Assembly (NCBI GenBank): GCA_013396635.1
Contig: WBMW01000147.1
Span: 1,217,544 to 1,281,543 of the forward strand
Source of the DNA: Penelope pileata
Lineage: Eukaryota > Chordata > Aves > Galliformes > Cracidae
Reading direction: 5' to 3'
DNA length: 64,000 nucleotides
Translations under genes and position numbers: made by a program
Notes under the pieces: model-generated
Seen by the model: only the letters and a program-made list of their open reading frames with translations
Told to the model about the DNA's origin: nothing
Databases searched by the model: none
Part shown: positions 38,819 through 51,454 of the stretch, piece by piece
Numbering within the stretch: the stretch's first letter is position 1
How the letters are laid out: each line of letters opens with the position of its first letter

Positions 38819-39852
38819 CTATTTTTCTAGGCAAACAATATATTACAGCAGTCAAATGGAAATTCGTTTGTTAAATAGAATTCAGAGCAGGTTGCTGGAG
38901 CTGCTGGGGGTTATGCTGACAAGGATCAAGATGGGTAGTTTATCTGCAGTTTGTATTCTAATTTGTCTAAATTCCCGAGTAATTCTGATGTGATTCAGAT
39001 GTGTAAGGCAATTAAATGTGATGCTCCACAGCCAGATAGCGCAGCCTGTGCATAACCAGCAGGTTTAAAATGAGCCCTAAAGCTTTTATAAGATTTGGTG
39101 TGTGGGATGTCCCTAGGATGGCTAGAGGCGTGAATTGAATGTTCTGTAAATAAACTATGACATGAAAACTTTCACTAGTGCCCAGAGAGAAGAGAAAATG
39201 CTGACGAATGTCAAAATGATAACATTTGAATGCAATGGGTAACTCCTGCCTGACATGCATAGGGATGGAGCAGAGGAAAATTGATTAACTCAGCCAGCAC
39301 AAGAGAGAAAGAGAGAAGCATGATTCTGACAGCGCTGTTAATTAGGAAAAATGCTGAGAGGTAAGTCGAGTTGTGCTGTATGCTTCTTCATCTTTGTTCT
39401 ACATTTCCAAGGAGCTGCTGCCCTTGCATCTACTGTGCAAATGTGGGGCTACAACAGAAGAGGACACAACAACTTTTGCACGGTTGCCTTATGAGCCTGT
39501 GGGAAAAATTGGAATTTCAAGTCTCTATTGCCTGGACAACAGGCAGCAAGCTCAGGAATGATGATGGTAAATCTAACTGTAGTCTAGATCCTGAGGATCT
39601 GGGTCCCCAGATTTGGCTGCGGTTTTCTCCTTTGTTCTCTGGACATATATCCCTGTTGTGTTGTTGGTCACTATGCAAACCTAGGTTAGGACTTTATACC
39701 CCAAGACATAAAATGTAAAAGTCACTTGTGCTCCTGCCTTATTTATTTATTTTTTCACATCTTTTCTTTAAGGAGTATATTTTACATTATTTACACATGG
39801 GCGTTTCCTTGCAATATGAGTGCCACAAATGTCAAAATCTGCCCAGATGGCT

Positions 39853-39889
39853 TAGAGTACCTTTAAAATCCTAGAGTACCTTTAAAATT
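39853..39889 (+). repeat. Short tandem duplication
   Basis: AGAGTACCTTTAAAAT occurs twice, about 20 bases apart. The 18-base word AGTACCTTTAAAATCCTA from the first copy recurs near 53626-53643 inside a BEGAIN intron. Confidence 0.7.
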
Positions 39890-42800
39890 GATGTAAAGAA
39901 AAAATGTGGCTCTGTGGGTACAAAAAATGCTGCAGAATCTGTATAGCAACCAAGAGACTAGAGGGAGTAATCCTAGATTTGTACAGGTATAAATGTGATC
40001 AAAATGTGACTGCCATCAGCATCTGAAAGAGCTACTGGGAAAGATTTTGCTTGTTGCTGTCTGGCAGCAGCACTACGCTGATGGGGCTTGCTCAATACCC
40101 TTGTGGGTTAGCTGCCTGCAGAAGAGAGGGAGCATGCTCTGCGATTGCTCTGCAATAAATGGGATCTCTGGAAAGTCTTTCTCAGATGGTGAGTGCTTCC
40201 TTCTGGCTTTTATAACAGCTGCACCACGCCAACAAACTCTGCACAGCCCTTCCTCTTTCAAGCCTTCCTCCCTTTTTTCATTTTTTTTTTCCCCCCCAGG
40301 AAAGTCTATTTTTTGGATCAGTCGTGTGAAGTGATATTCACTGTTAAAAGAATCAGAGCAATACGGTAAGCATTGATGTTCTGCTTCTTTGAATGGCACT
40401 CATGGAAGGAGGTGCAGGTGTGTTAAGGTTGTCTGTGACAAGAGGGGTCCTTTTTGTTTAATAGATATCTTGTGTGGATTGATAAACAGTTTTGGCTTAC
40501 AAGCAAGAATATATGAGCTGAAGAGAATTAAGAAATGTGATACATGCAATTCAGTGCCTGTAGAATCTTGAGGTGGGACCCAGCTGCTCTCTAGTAATTT
40601 CTGAATATTAAACGCTGAGACGTTTGCTGCACTAATGTGTTGTTTCAGTGCACGAGAGTTTTGTAAGAGAAACAACTGAGAAGAGAAAGGGGTGGCTGGC
40701 AGTAATGAACTTTGTGCAGACACTGCAGAGCTGGCAACAGGCAATGCCACTTCCACTGGCTCTGAGAGCTCTGAGAGCTCTGGCTGAAAGTCTGCCATAT
40801 TCGCTCTTGATCTCAGGAGAAATAATAGGAAATGCTTGAATTTACCCAGTATGTGAGGTATGCATAGGTCTGGGGGTGAAGTACTGTAGCCCAGGGACTG
40901 GCCTATGAATAGGACATTTTTGATTTCACATCCAAAAGGACAAAAAGCAAAGAGTAAGGAAACAATATTTGGTAAAGGTGGGCAGGTAAAGCAGTATGCA
41001 TGGCCTATGCAGTTACAATCAAGAGACTGTCATGCCAACTGCTGTATAACCAAGTAATAAGAGGCAATCCATCCTTCATAAGCTTATGGTATAAAGTAAT
41101 CTCATCTAACTTTTCATAGAAATAAAGCATAAATGTTGTTCAATAGCTTTTTTGACAGGGATTGAGAATTGTGTGTATTTTCATGAATTGCAAGTTAGGT
41201 TGTTTGAGTGGGAGCAACACTTTCTCTCGGAACAAAAGAGAAATTTAAATCTCAAAACAGAATTGGCTTAGAAGTGAGAGTCAAGTGGAGTTACGAGGAG
41301 CTCAAGCAAGAAATCATGTTTAATTGGTGCCGTCTGTAGTGCCAAAAAGCGCATTTCATCTTCATCATTGGTAGGTTATGAAAGAAAAATAAGAGAGTCC
41401 AAATCTATTTTATATAGAATACGTATTCAACTTCTTTGAAAGTGCGACTTCACTGGATTTGTTATGTTTTCCCCACCTTGGCTTCCTGGGCTCTGAGGTC
41501 TCAGTAATGAGATGTTTACCAACACGTTTTTCATTTAGATCATTTCTCCTTGAGTAACAAACATTCTTCTGTTGAACTAATTTAGTCTCTGACTGGTTTT
41601 TCTGCACTGACACAAGGCAGGTCAACGCAGGCAGGCCTGACAGATCTAGCAAAAAACACCCATATCACTATTTCTTGCACAACACAATCTTCTCTTTAGA
41701 AACGGAGGGATAAAGAGACCAAACTGAGAGCGAAAGAAAATAATCTCTGCTTTTCACTGGGATTTTTTCTTAATGTATTCCAAAGATCATGGGAACACAT
41801 TAAGCATGGTGAATGGAATGTCTTAATGCATTTTGTTGTGCTGACACAGCAAACATCCTTGCCTGCCTGTGTTCCCCTATCAGCCACGTAACTCAGCAAA
41901 GAAAATTCAAGCAGGTCCAAAACAACAAGCCACAAGTTCTCACCTCAGTTACGTATTTCCTCTGGACAGGTCAGTTGTCTATGTTCTCTGGGTAAAATAA
42001 GAAAAAATGTGTTTTGTTGTACATAAGCACTAACATCTTAGAAAATGTTTGATATTTTCATGGTTTTGATGTACAGATTTGTTTTTGCATTGTATGTCAT
42101 CCAGTTTTACGTCTCGTCTTCCTCACCTTCAGGTTATTGTGGACTCTGAAAGCACAGGTAAATGGGTTTGAATCAGAACCCTATGATTCAGTACTTGCGC
42201 TAAAGCTGGGCTTGAGAAATTAAGCTTTCATTCTTTATTTCCCAAATTATAACACACACATCAGAAATGTGACCAAGACCCTTTCAATCATAAAAAACTA
42301 AAACAGCTACCTCCTACTTGCTGGGATTAGCGACCTAATGTAATTCTCTGGGCACTGGGGATAAGAGCATTTCCCTAACTTGAAGAAGATAAAGATTGTG
42401 AGGTGCTGAAAGTCCATTGAAATACATTGTCAAATTGCAGTCAAGTGGATCATAACCCCTGCACTTATCTCCCTAACAAAAACAATTCCACTAGAATCAG
42501 GGCTCATTTCACAGTTAAAAGTGCTGCTGCTGTTGTTCCCCTCTCACCAGGTCAGTGGCACAGTGAGGTCCCTATGGCGAGAGGTTGCATGCTGTCTGAT
42601 TATTCAGCACATGGCTTCCTCCTCGTGCCATGCTACACAATTGGCAGCTAGACAGAGATTTTTTCTACTGTGGGAATTAAGCTAAGTGAAGGCTTCACTG
42701 GGAACTCACTGCAATTCATGTGTGCTGAAAATAATTTTTATTCCTCCTAATCTGTTTTAGGATGTCACATGTGTAGAATTGGAATGGGAAAGGATGCTGA

Positions 42801-44427
42801 CTGGCGTTGATCTAACAAATTTAATTAATCTGGGACTTGCTGCTGTTTCGCTCCTTCTAAATCATAGAGCTGTCATTGCTCAGCTTTGTATAGTAAATAT
42901 TGCTGTGGCTCTGCAGCTCATGTGTGTCTGCTCTGATTCATGAATTACAAAGAAAAAGTCTAGATGGGTGGATAAATTTAAATATGAATTCATTAGAGCT
43001 GACTTCAAAAATAAGAATTTCTTTGAAGAATCACAGTTAGAGTGTTAATGCATGTATGTCTGTGCTGGGCATGCTGCTGAGAAGGTATTTAGCTCCCGTC
43101 AGGAATCTTTTCCAGTGATTGCGTTTTGTATCAATGCAGTTTTGCCCCTTTCAGATAAAGACACTCTCTCTACTCTGGGATGTCATAACTGTTTGCAGGA
43201 ACGACCTCTCCTCCTGGAGGTCAGAGGGACCTTGACACTTCCCGCAGTGTCCATGGGCAGCCTTGAGACGCTCCTGTCTGGTAGAAAGCAGAGTGCACTT
43301 CCCTACAGGATTGGTGATGCAGAAACCTGCACAAGAGAAAGCTCAGGGTGCTCCAGATAGCAACTTTTCAAAACCTTCAAGGAGGTTATCAAGATACAAA
43401 GCTAGGCCCTTCACAGCGGTGCCTTCAGCACCAAGCTAGTGCCCAAACAGATCTTGTGGGGTAAAAAGCTGTCCAGAGACAACTGATGGTTGATCTCCAT
43501 CTGACCCTACTGCCCAATTCTATTGCAGATGGTCACTTTCTTCCTGGATCTCACTGGATCTCTGACCTATACGACTAGCTGCAATTTGACTTAATCTGTT
43601 CAGGCTTTAGGAAATGTTGTCCCAGTGTTATGTGGCAGTAAAAATGACATTAGGATCCTGTTTCCCCTGTGATTACTAGGAAGGATGGAATTCTTCTCTG
43701 CTCTGTCCTCATAATCAGAATCCTGTAGTATTTGGCTTTGTGTGTATTTAAGGATACTTTGTAAGACAAGTTACTCTAAAATGTAGTTGAAAAGATAAAA
43801 TCCTAATAAATCTGTTTGCACTTTAAAACTTAAATTGAAGACCTGTTTCTTTACTGTGGGGAATTTCCATTTTAACTGTTTTGAGGCAGTTAAGACATTA
43901 TGGACTAGAAGTTTATATTTAACTGCTTTTGCAGTTAAAGCTCAACATCTGTGTATTTCCCATTCTGCAGTCTGGCATGAAAATGATTAGCAGCTATTCA
44001 TTGGAGACAACATATATACACTTAACTACCGTTGGGAAGGATTGTAGCATATGGCTCATACTTACACAAATACTCACTGCACAGCGTGGATCTGCAGATA
44101 ATGGTACATCCTTTCCAGTGTACTTTTTTCCTAAGTACACACTCAATGCTGAGGTTAAGTTTCTCCTCAAACGCTTATTAATTCATTTAGAAAGCAAACC
44201 TAGAGGAATTAAGTTAGAATGAAAAGTGGTAAATACGGCTTTGAAAGGTAGACAGCCCTGGGGTATAAGGGTTATAAAAGATCCTGCAATAATAGTGGAG
44301 AAGAATTGCAATAGAAAGTTTCTCAAGAGTGAGTGAAAAAATAATACTGCAGAATAAAAACTGTCAGCAAATGAGAAGGGCAAGATTGAACATCCATTGA
44401 AGTGCATCCACTGCACAAGCAGCAAAT

Positions 44428-44470
44428 TGCGGGCCAACATAATAAAATAGGAGGCATTACTTTCAGAGCA
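44428..44470 (-). mobile_element. GalluHop-like mariner terminal fragment
   Basis: GGGCCAACATAATAAAATAG then GAGGCATTACTTTCAGAGC matches the reverse complement of the mariner left end as seen at 16318-16360. The sequence on the internal side does not resemble the element, so this is an isolated end of about 43 bases. Confidence 0.7.
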
Positions 44471-47081
44471 TCCCCCATGCAAGGAGAAAACAACAGTAGA
44501 AGGGAGCTGGAATGAGTGACAGGCTATTAAGAATGACTGAATTGCTGAAGTTGTTTTTTAACAATGAGGTTTTTAAAAAAGATATGAAAGAAAAATTGAG
44601 GCTACAATGAAAATCTGATGATATTGATGTAACATCACGTGAACAGGAGCATGCCAAGATTTAATGCATGTAGATCAGCCTGTCTGGCTCATGATCACCA
44701 GAAGCTGCTGCTTACACTGAGGACTGTTAGATCCTGGGCACGTTTGGAAGTGTCTTAACCATTTTCTAAAAGGTGACTTAGACCTTTAAGGCTGGAAAGT
44801 AAACTTCAGTATGAGAGTCACAGGCTTAGAAAACTTGGTTCAAAGGGACCTCAGATCTGTTGACTCCAAGAGAGACATTGGAATCTGACAAACATGCAAC
44901 TGAAAATGTGTAAAAGTCGAAAACACAGAAAGTGAAACCAGTATTGCTCAAACCTGCCAGTGATGCAAGAAGAACACAAACAAACTCCACGAGGCTGAAG
45001 TCCATCACGAACAAACCCAAAGCCCTTTGAGAGCATCCACCGTGCTGCTGTGCAAGTGCTGAAGAAACTACATCAGACACAACAGTGAAGTACATAAAAA
45101 ATCCTTGCTTTCCAAACGCACTGATTTCCAGGAGACAAGATCCCGTTCTACGTAGGAATGTATCCAGACATCCTCTTCATCAAAATGTACACTTGCAGTT
45201 TGGCTATATGAAAATATATTTTGTTTTAATGAGGATGTCTCTGACCAACTACCTATTGTTATTGAGAATTTCAATTTCTGGGAGCAGAACAGATGCAGTC
45301 ATCCTGACCTGCATATTCCCCTTCTTTCCTTCTACTGCCTTGTTGTTCACTGGATTCAAACGCACTGTTTGTCCCAGCTCAGTGTTAATATTGAAACACT
45401 CTGGGGTTCAGCAGTAGAAGAGGATATTTCTTGAAAAGAATTAGAAACAATTAGAGTCCTGAAGGGAGTGTCTTCCAAAGAGAAAATGACCGGACCGTAT
45501 CCCAAAATGTAAGCAATACTTAAGGAGAGATATCATAGCAGTCTGTAGGAATTATGAGGTTGTAAATGTGGGTGGGGGAGAAGAATTTTATAGGGAAGTC
45601 CAAAGGGTGTAAATTAGTACATTAAAATTAAACAAGGGGAAATTAATCTAAGTAGCTGTATAATCATGTTCAGTGATAGATTTTGGAGTGGAAATTCTTT
45701 TTAATTAAAAGCGCTGGAAGGGGAAGGGATTAACATGATAAATTTTCTAGTTTGGGAGCAAAAGTTAGAAACTGTTGAATTGAAAACTACATATCCTGGG
45801 GTTTGTCATGATTTAAACATAGCAATTTCAGCTATATATAGACTTCTAAACAGTTTTAAAGGAAGTGATATGTGTTATTTATTGAGACTTCAATTTTCTT
45901 AAGCATTAATTTGGAGTGAGAAAAACATTCTCACATCTTAAAATATGTGTTTGCTCTTTTTGATTTCATAATACTTAAGTAACATTGCTCCTAGTGAATT
46001 GTACCCTGTTTCCCAGGTATCTCTTTTGTATTCTTATCTGTCTCGAGATGTGATTTGCTTCTCCTCACTCTGATCTTTCAACCCCTGTTGTTTTTCCATG
46101 ATCAATGTTCTGTGTCACGTACACTTTGGTTTCACTTTTCATTCATTAAAATGACATTTCTCATCTTCTGCTTCACTGCACTGTTGAGGACTTGTTACTT
46201 ATTTTCTTTACCTTCTCTGTTCTTACTCTCGGCAAACAAAATAATTAATCAAAGCAAAAATCCTGTTCTAGGTAAAAGCCCTGCATATAGAATTTGACTG
46301 CTTCAGTCATCACTTAGAAAAGTGAGGTTTTGTGGTAGCATGGAGACACTTTTGAGGTTTTATAATGCTTAAGAAAAAATCAGACTTTTATGTCCTTGGG
46401 AAAAGCTATTTCAAGACAAACTCTCAGCCACTGGAATGAAGAGTTCTGAGGCACTTTTCTTTCAGTGAAGGTCAGTTGTTTTGCATTTCTGGAGTCTTTT
46501 GTCATTAAGCGAACATCAGAGCAGTATTCAGTTCACCAAACTACACCTGCCTGAACGAAAAGTGGAAGTAAGGTGCTCTGAGAACAGTGTCTGAGATGTT
46601 GCTGTCCATCGTTAAGTGTCCTACAGAAGGTAAGTGCTCCAAGAAACACTGCGGCTGTCAGGCCTATTGCACTTGGACCAAAGTATGTCTTCTGAACAAG
46701 ATGTTGTTGATTTGCACTGCTGCTCTATTTTTAACCAGACTTAGGCTCCTAAATCTTCAGTAATTGTTAAATTTTGTCTGACGGTACCAGAGCCATCCTA
46801 ATGCCACAGTGAACCGTGGTGAGTGTAGAAGTTAGTCCGGAGAAAACACGTAAAGAAAGCTAAGTAGCCAGTCTAAAATATCTCCAATTGTATATTCCTG
46901 AAATCAACTCCATGACAGGATTTTTGAATGACTTACTCTCAGCGTGAAAACTGAAGGCAAGCACAAAATAAAAGCTCTACAACAAAGAAAATTGAAATCA
47001 ATTGTGAAAACACATTGTACCTTCCCAGCTTTATATCTCAGGTCTCCGTGGCTGTCTCAAGAAATCAAAGCAGAATGTACC

Positions 47082-47114
47082 AAAAAAAAAAAAAAAAAAA
47101 AAAAGGNAAAAAAT

Positions 47115-47141
<27 letters not shown>
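47082..47141. repeat. A-rich low-complexity tract with one N
   Basis: Almost pure A over about 60 bases with a GG, an unresolved base (47107) and a T. The poly-lysine frame crossing it (46944-47183) is an artefact of the tract. Its true length is uncertain in the assembly. Confidence 0.9.
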
Positions 47142-47145
<4 letters not shown>

Positions 47146-47592
47146 GAATCCTTTATTATAATCTTTCAAAGTTTCTTGTATAGAGAAAAAGAAAACAAAT
47201 CAAACTGTGTTTAAACCTGTAAATTTGAGAAAAATTGTCTGACTATACATTTTTTTCTTGTGTTCATACAAAATATGCAAACCTACTGTCAGTTTTTCAG
47301 ATTAAAATGAATTTTAAAAAAAATCCACACACTAACGTTGAATAACTTCTCTAGCTATTTTGATCAATTCAATTGAAATTCTTTGCAGGGTTACACACTG
47401 TTCAGTTGCTGAATTAATTACAGAAAAATGTTAAAGCTAAATGTTAAAATGCTATAAGCTATTCCATAAGGAAAACCCAGTACTAACTAGGAGAAAAGAC
47501 TGGTTTCAATCTTCATATTAATTCATGTAAACTGAGAAAAAGAATCAAGTGAAGCATAGAAACAGACTTTGAAACTGTCGTAGAAGGAAAGA

Positions 47593-47636
47593 ACATAATA
47601 TAACAGATATTAAACATAATATAACAGGATATTGAA
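47593..47636 (+). repeat. Short tandem duplication, about 21-base period
   Basis: ACATAATATAACAGATATTA is followed by ACATAATATAACAGGATATT, a near-perfect direct duplication in AT-rich intergenic DNA. Confidence 0.7.
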
Positions 47637-49373
47637 TAATCAGATCTATAATACTTCTAACAAACTTAGTTTTGTAGAATTGCCAAAATAGCAGTTTAGT
47701 GTCATATAATGAATTATACTATATAAGGACTAATCTGATTCTGTGTTCTAGTTCATATGTATCAGGATTCATTTTTCCATTGTTGATACATTTTTAAGGT
47801 GAGATAAAAGCTAATTTTCACCTCTTGCATACAAATCTGTATTCTTTGACCAAAGATATGAATATCTTGCCTCAAATTGCCTGAATTTTATATGCCTGAA
47901 TGAGTTAACATTCATGTTTTTTCCCATCTGTCTTCTCTTAGTGTTTTGAAGGAACAGATAGCAGATTTTCTGGATCTCCACATACATTTAGTGCAGGTCA
48001 GATTCTGCCATAGAAACAGTTGGTATTTGGGAACTTCTGTGGTGTTTTATACTTTTTTCCTCCTTGACTTCTGTGGAATTATTTGTGGAATAACCTGCCA
48101 CTAGCTGTGTGGGAGAATAAAAGAACAAGGTGCATAATAGCTTTCGTACTGAAATAAGCCTCACAGCAGCCTTCTGTTGTGGCTTACCTGTGTGATATTA
48201 TTAGCTACCATTGTTCACCAGAGTACTGGCACAGATCTCTGAGGAACCATAAGGACTTATTGCCTTATCTTCCAAATAGCACAGCAAGTACTTGCATGCA
48301 TTAAAAGTGGTCAAATTTTTATATTATCCATGAAGAATGTGAAGAACAGTATGAGAAACAGTGGGAATTATTGATTCCAAATGCACTGAAACTGTGGCTT
48401 CATGATTTAAGATATTTATTTAAAAGTGAGCAGTTCCAGTTCCTGGTTCGTAGTAACTTGCCAAGTGACTGTTTTCAGAGAATCAGCAGAAATATGTTTT
48501 TGAATACGTAATGAATGATAGCTTATCATTTTAGCTTTATAGGAACTATTTTAGATTTCCACAGTGACTCTGCTGATTTACTACAACATATTGCACTAAA
48601 CAAGATCCTTCCCTGTACCTGAGCCTGTCAGAGTCAATATTTCAAGTACAGGTTACATGTTCAATATATATGACTTAAAAGAATGAAGTATTTATTGCTG
48701 TATTCTATCACTTACCAAACAGCAGCACTGAAGCCATGAAGGGAATCTGCAGGATTTTCCCTACTCTCTATTTTCTTCTTTTGGTCTCTCCCTTCTGCTA
48801 CTGTCCAAGCTATACACTCCCTAGTTGTAGTTTGTTGAGGAACAGAAAACTAAGGAGGGAACGCAAAAACTAAAGGTAAAATGATGGCTTCTCAGTGTCA
48901 AGGGTGACTGCTAAAGGCTACAGAAGACCAGACTTGCTTAGAAAAACATCTGTGTTTGAAATACATATGAGAAAGTACAATTGTGGAAGATAACAGTGAT
49001 AGAGACCTGAAGAGTTGTGCCAGGCAGAAGTACATACGTAACAGAGGAGGAGCTTCAGTCACAAGTTTTCAAGTTTCTTTTCAGCATGCAGCATATTTCC
49101 CAGTGAATTTAAAGCTGTTACAACTGATTTGTTTTCCTTGTTTACCTTTCACAGGCTGATGAGAAGCAGTCCTTCCACTTCCAGGGGCCACAGGCTGAGA
49201 ATCACTGCTCTGTGGTTTAGAAATACTCCTTTGGAAAGCAGTATAAATAGGAGCTTTACTCTACTACGATTTTTTGTTGGATCTATACTACCCAGAGCAA
49301 TCCCACACTCTTTTGCCCAGGGTATGTTTTAATGAAGGATAGAGAATCCCACAAAATATCTCCACTGGTGTCT

Positions 49374-49700
49374 TTTATTAAGTAATGCAAAATACAGTAT
49401 TAATTATGACACTGCATGCATTTTAGACAATATAAATGCAAGCCTACAGAAAATGTGACAAAGAAACCCTCAATTACTTTTGAGGTAGTATACAAGGAAA
49501 AATAGGAAAGCAGAAACACAGTGGATTAAAAGAACAAAATATTGGTATCACTTTGTGCATACATTAGTCACTCATAAATACATTTGTATGAAATAAGATA
49601 CAATTCCATTCTTTTTTAAAAATATACTTCTTCAAATTCACCATTCTTTTTAGCTTTGTTTTCACATGAAATTTATGGAATTTTTTCAGGTGGATTTATT
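49374..49700 (-). terminator. Candidate BEGAIN polyadenylation signals
   Basis: On the minus strand AATAAA lies at 49695-49700 and at 49374-49379, about 385 and 705 bases after the BEGAIN stop codon. Either could end the transcript. There may be others further on, and usage cannot be decided from sequence alone. Confidence 0.4.
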
Positions 49701-50080
49701 TTTTTGTCACTGCCATCATGATTTTACCCTTTTCCTCCAAGATTTTAGGCACAGATGGCCTCATGCACAAAAATAAATAAGAAACCTGCTTGAAGGGAAA
49801 AGAATTCTGCTCAAATAGCTTACGATAGTCTAATAAATACCATTTTGTTTATAAAAATATTTCAGGTTTATAAAAGAAGGGAGGGGACAGTCTCCCACGT
49901 GGAAAGGATGTTAAGTGAAAAGTGCTGTATAACATTTTTGGAGAGATTTAATTTCAAACATATAGTACCATTATGAATATATATTTTATAATAATCCTGT
50001 TTCTGAGAACTGTATGTTCACTAGAAATATCAAACACTGCTTCCTTTTGCTTGTTGTCTTATTGCAGTTCTGGAAGATGC

Positions 50081-51454
50081 CTAGTTCAGAAGGGTTCCGT
50101 ATAGTTGTGCTTTTGTAAGGCTGTCCTTCCGACTCAAACCAGTACTCCCAGTCCGTTGAAACTGCTGCTGTTTGCTGTGAATACCCGAATGGCTTCCTTG
50201 CTCCATGGAAGACTGGTGGATTTCTGAAGCCTCCATCGAACTCTGGTTGAGGGACTCTGCTGAGCTGTTGGGGCTCACGTCCACATATTCTCTTTTCAAC
50301 ACTGGGCTATTTTCAATGTTTTTGCTACTGCATAACTGAACGGTGATCCTTTCATTTTTTTGGTCTCTTGATTCTTTTGTTTTGTAAGCGGGCAACTTGT
50401 CCTGTTTACAGCTAGTGCTGATGTCAATGTTCAGGCCACTGTCTGTTCTCAGGAAGCAAGAATCCACAAGTCTGCTTTGGCAGATGTCATCTCCCTCTGA
50501 GCAGCTATCTGCTTTGTAACTAGCATAGATGGGACTTGTTCGACTGTCTCCTTTTTTAATAGGGCTGCTGTAATACTGCTCTGAAAAACTGCAGGGTGAT
50601 AGCCTGTCAGTGTTCCTGTAAGAGTATGCACCAATGTCCTCAACACTCAACTGCCTCCATCGCCCAGGTAAGTCTTCTTCTGAAAGGTTGGTGCTCCTGC
50701 ACTCATTCCTCATTTTCTGATTCGCTAAAGCCTGCTGTGGTGTTATGGCTGAGAAATGAAAAGGTTCATTTGCATAAGGAGGCAGAGTCCTAGTAAAAGT
50801 AGGAGAGTTCTCATTGTCATCTGCAAGCTCCATGTGCTGCACAGGTTTTGACTTGGCAAACCTTGGGCTTCCCTGATGCTCATAACCTGCAGGAGACTTT
50901 CTTTCAAACAATTCATCTCGGTTGCTCATGTAAATCGCTTGCTGGGAGGCTGTCAGAGTGTTGGCTTGGGCATTCTCCTTCTCTTCTGATGTGACGCTGA
51001 AGCTGGAATAGGAGCTGGAGGTCGGCAAAGAGGTAATGTACTCTGGGAAAGCTTCGTGGGAGAAGCTGGAATGGAAACCGTCTTCTTCGACAGTACTGTC
51101 TGTGGAGTTCTGGGACCGCAGGAACCCCACGTCTTTCACTTGTGTGTCCACACTCTGCCTCCTCTCCCTCCTCCTCTCCTCGGGGCAGTACAGGGCGGTG
51201 TCACTGCAGTAGATATCTGTTTTGTACTGGGGCCTCTGCCCAAGCTTTCCTGCAGGGTCCTGAAAATTGAGATCCCTTGTAGAGGGGCTTGACAAGTGTG
51301 AGGACAAGCTGTTTGGATCTGGTTTCTCTAGTACTTTGGCGATGACGCATGTGGGTATGGTATCAGCATAAGATGTGTGGCACAAGGGGACAGAAAGGCT
51401 GCACCCATGTTTTTCCAGATGGATGCTGACTCTTTCCTGAAAGTCAGATGGCAA
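50081..51454 (-). CDS. BEGAIN: BEGAIN terminal coding exon
   Basis: 457 codons and a TAG stop. It starts at LPSDFQERVSIHLEKHGCSL directly after the acceptor CTCTATGTTACAG. Conserved BEGAIN blocks include YADTIPTCVIAKVLEKPDP, TDIYCSDTALYCPEERRRER, the serine-rich SLPTSSSYSSFSVTSEEKE, LTASQQAIYMSNRDELFERK, WRQLSVEDIGAYSYRN, SPIYASYKADSCSEGDD and the terminal GLSRKDSLTKAQLYGTLLN. The region is largely disordered and rich in serine. The open frame continues upstream to 51631, but those 59 codons contain hydrophobic non-BEGAIN sequence (ALILIFTLFSRPLCHLSMLQ). The phase-0 join of LSE to LPSD from the preceding exon shows that 51454 is the main exon start. Confidence 0.96.
   Translation of the reverse strand: MPSDFQERVSIHLEKHGCSLSVPLCHTSYADTIPTCVIAKVLEKPDPNSLSSHLSSPSTRDLNFQDPAGKLGQRPQYKTDIYCSDTALYCPEERRRERRQSVDTQVKDVGFLRSQNSTDSTVEEDGFHSSFSHEAFPEYITSLPTSSSYSSFSVTSEEKENAQANTLTASQQAIYMSNRDELFERKSPAGYEHQGSPRFAKSKPVQHMELADDNENSPTFTRTLPPYANEPFHFSAITPQQALANQKMRNECRSTNLSEEDLPGRWRQLSVEDIGAYSYRNTDRLSPCSFSEQYYSSPIKKGDSRTSPIYASYKADSCSEGDDICQSRLVDSCFLRTDSGLNIDISTSCKQDKLPAYKTKESRDQKNERITVQLCSSKNIENSPVLKREYVDVSPNSSAESLNQSSMEASEIHQSSMEQGSHSGIHSKQQQFQRTGSTGLSRKDSLTKAQLYGTLLN

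Larger units (their letters stand above)
28136..50080. other. Intergenic spacer between convergent WDR25 and BEGAIN
   Basis: About 22 kb, including both 3' untranslated regions. Identified contents are a CR1 3' end (31536-31792), a mariner end fragment (44428-44470), an A-rich tract with an N (47082-47141) and short tandem repeats at 38771-38818, 39853-39889 and 47593-47636. A purine-rich plus strand runs from about 34500 to 34700. The open frames here are 60 to 141 codons, lack recognisable domains and look random. Non-coding RNAs or enhancers may exist but cannot be called from this sequence alone. Confidence 0.7.

Noticed and set aside
44830..44880. Weak CR1-tail-like sequence (GGTTCAAAGGGACCTCAGATC)
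   Set aside because: Too short and diverged to separate from chance, and no further CR1 blocks follow.
46944..47183. Lysine-rich 79-codon frame
   Set aside because: Produced by the A-rich tract at 47082-47141, which includes an unresolved base.
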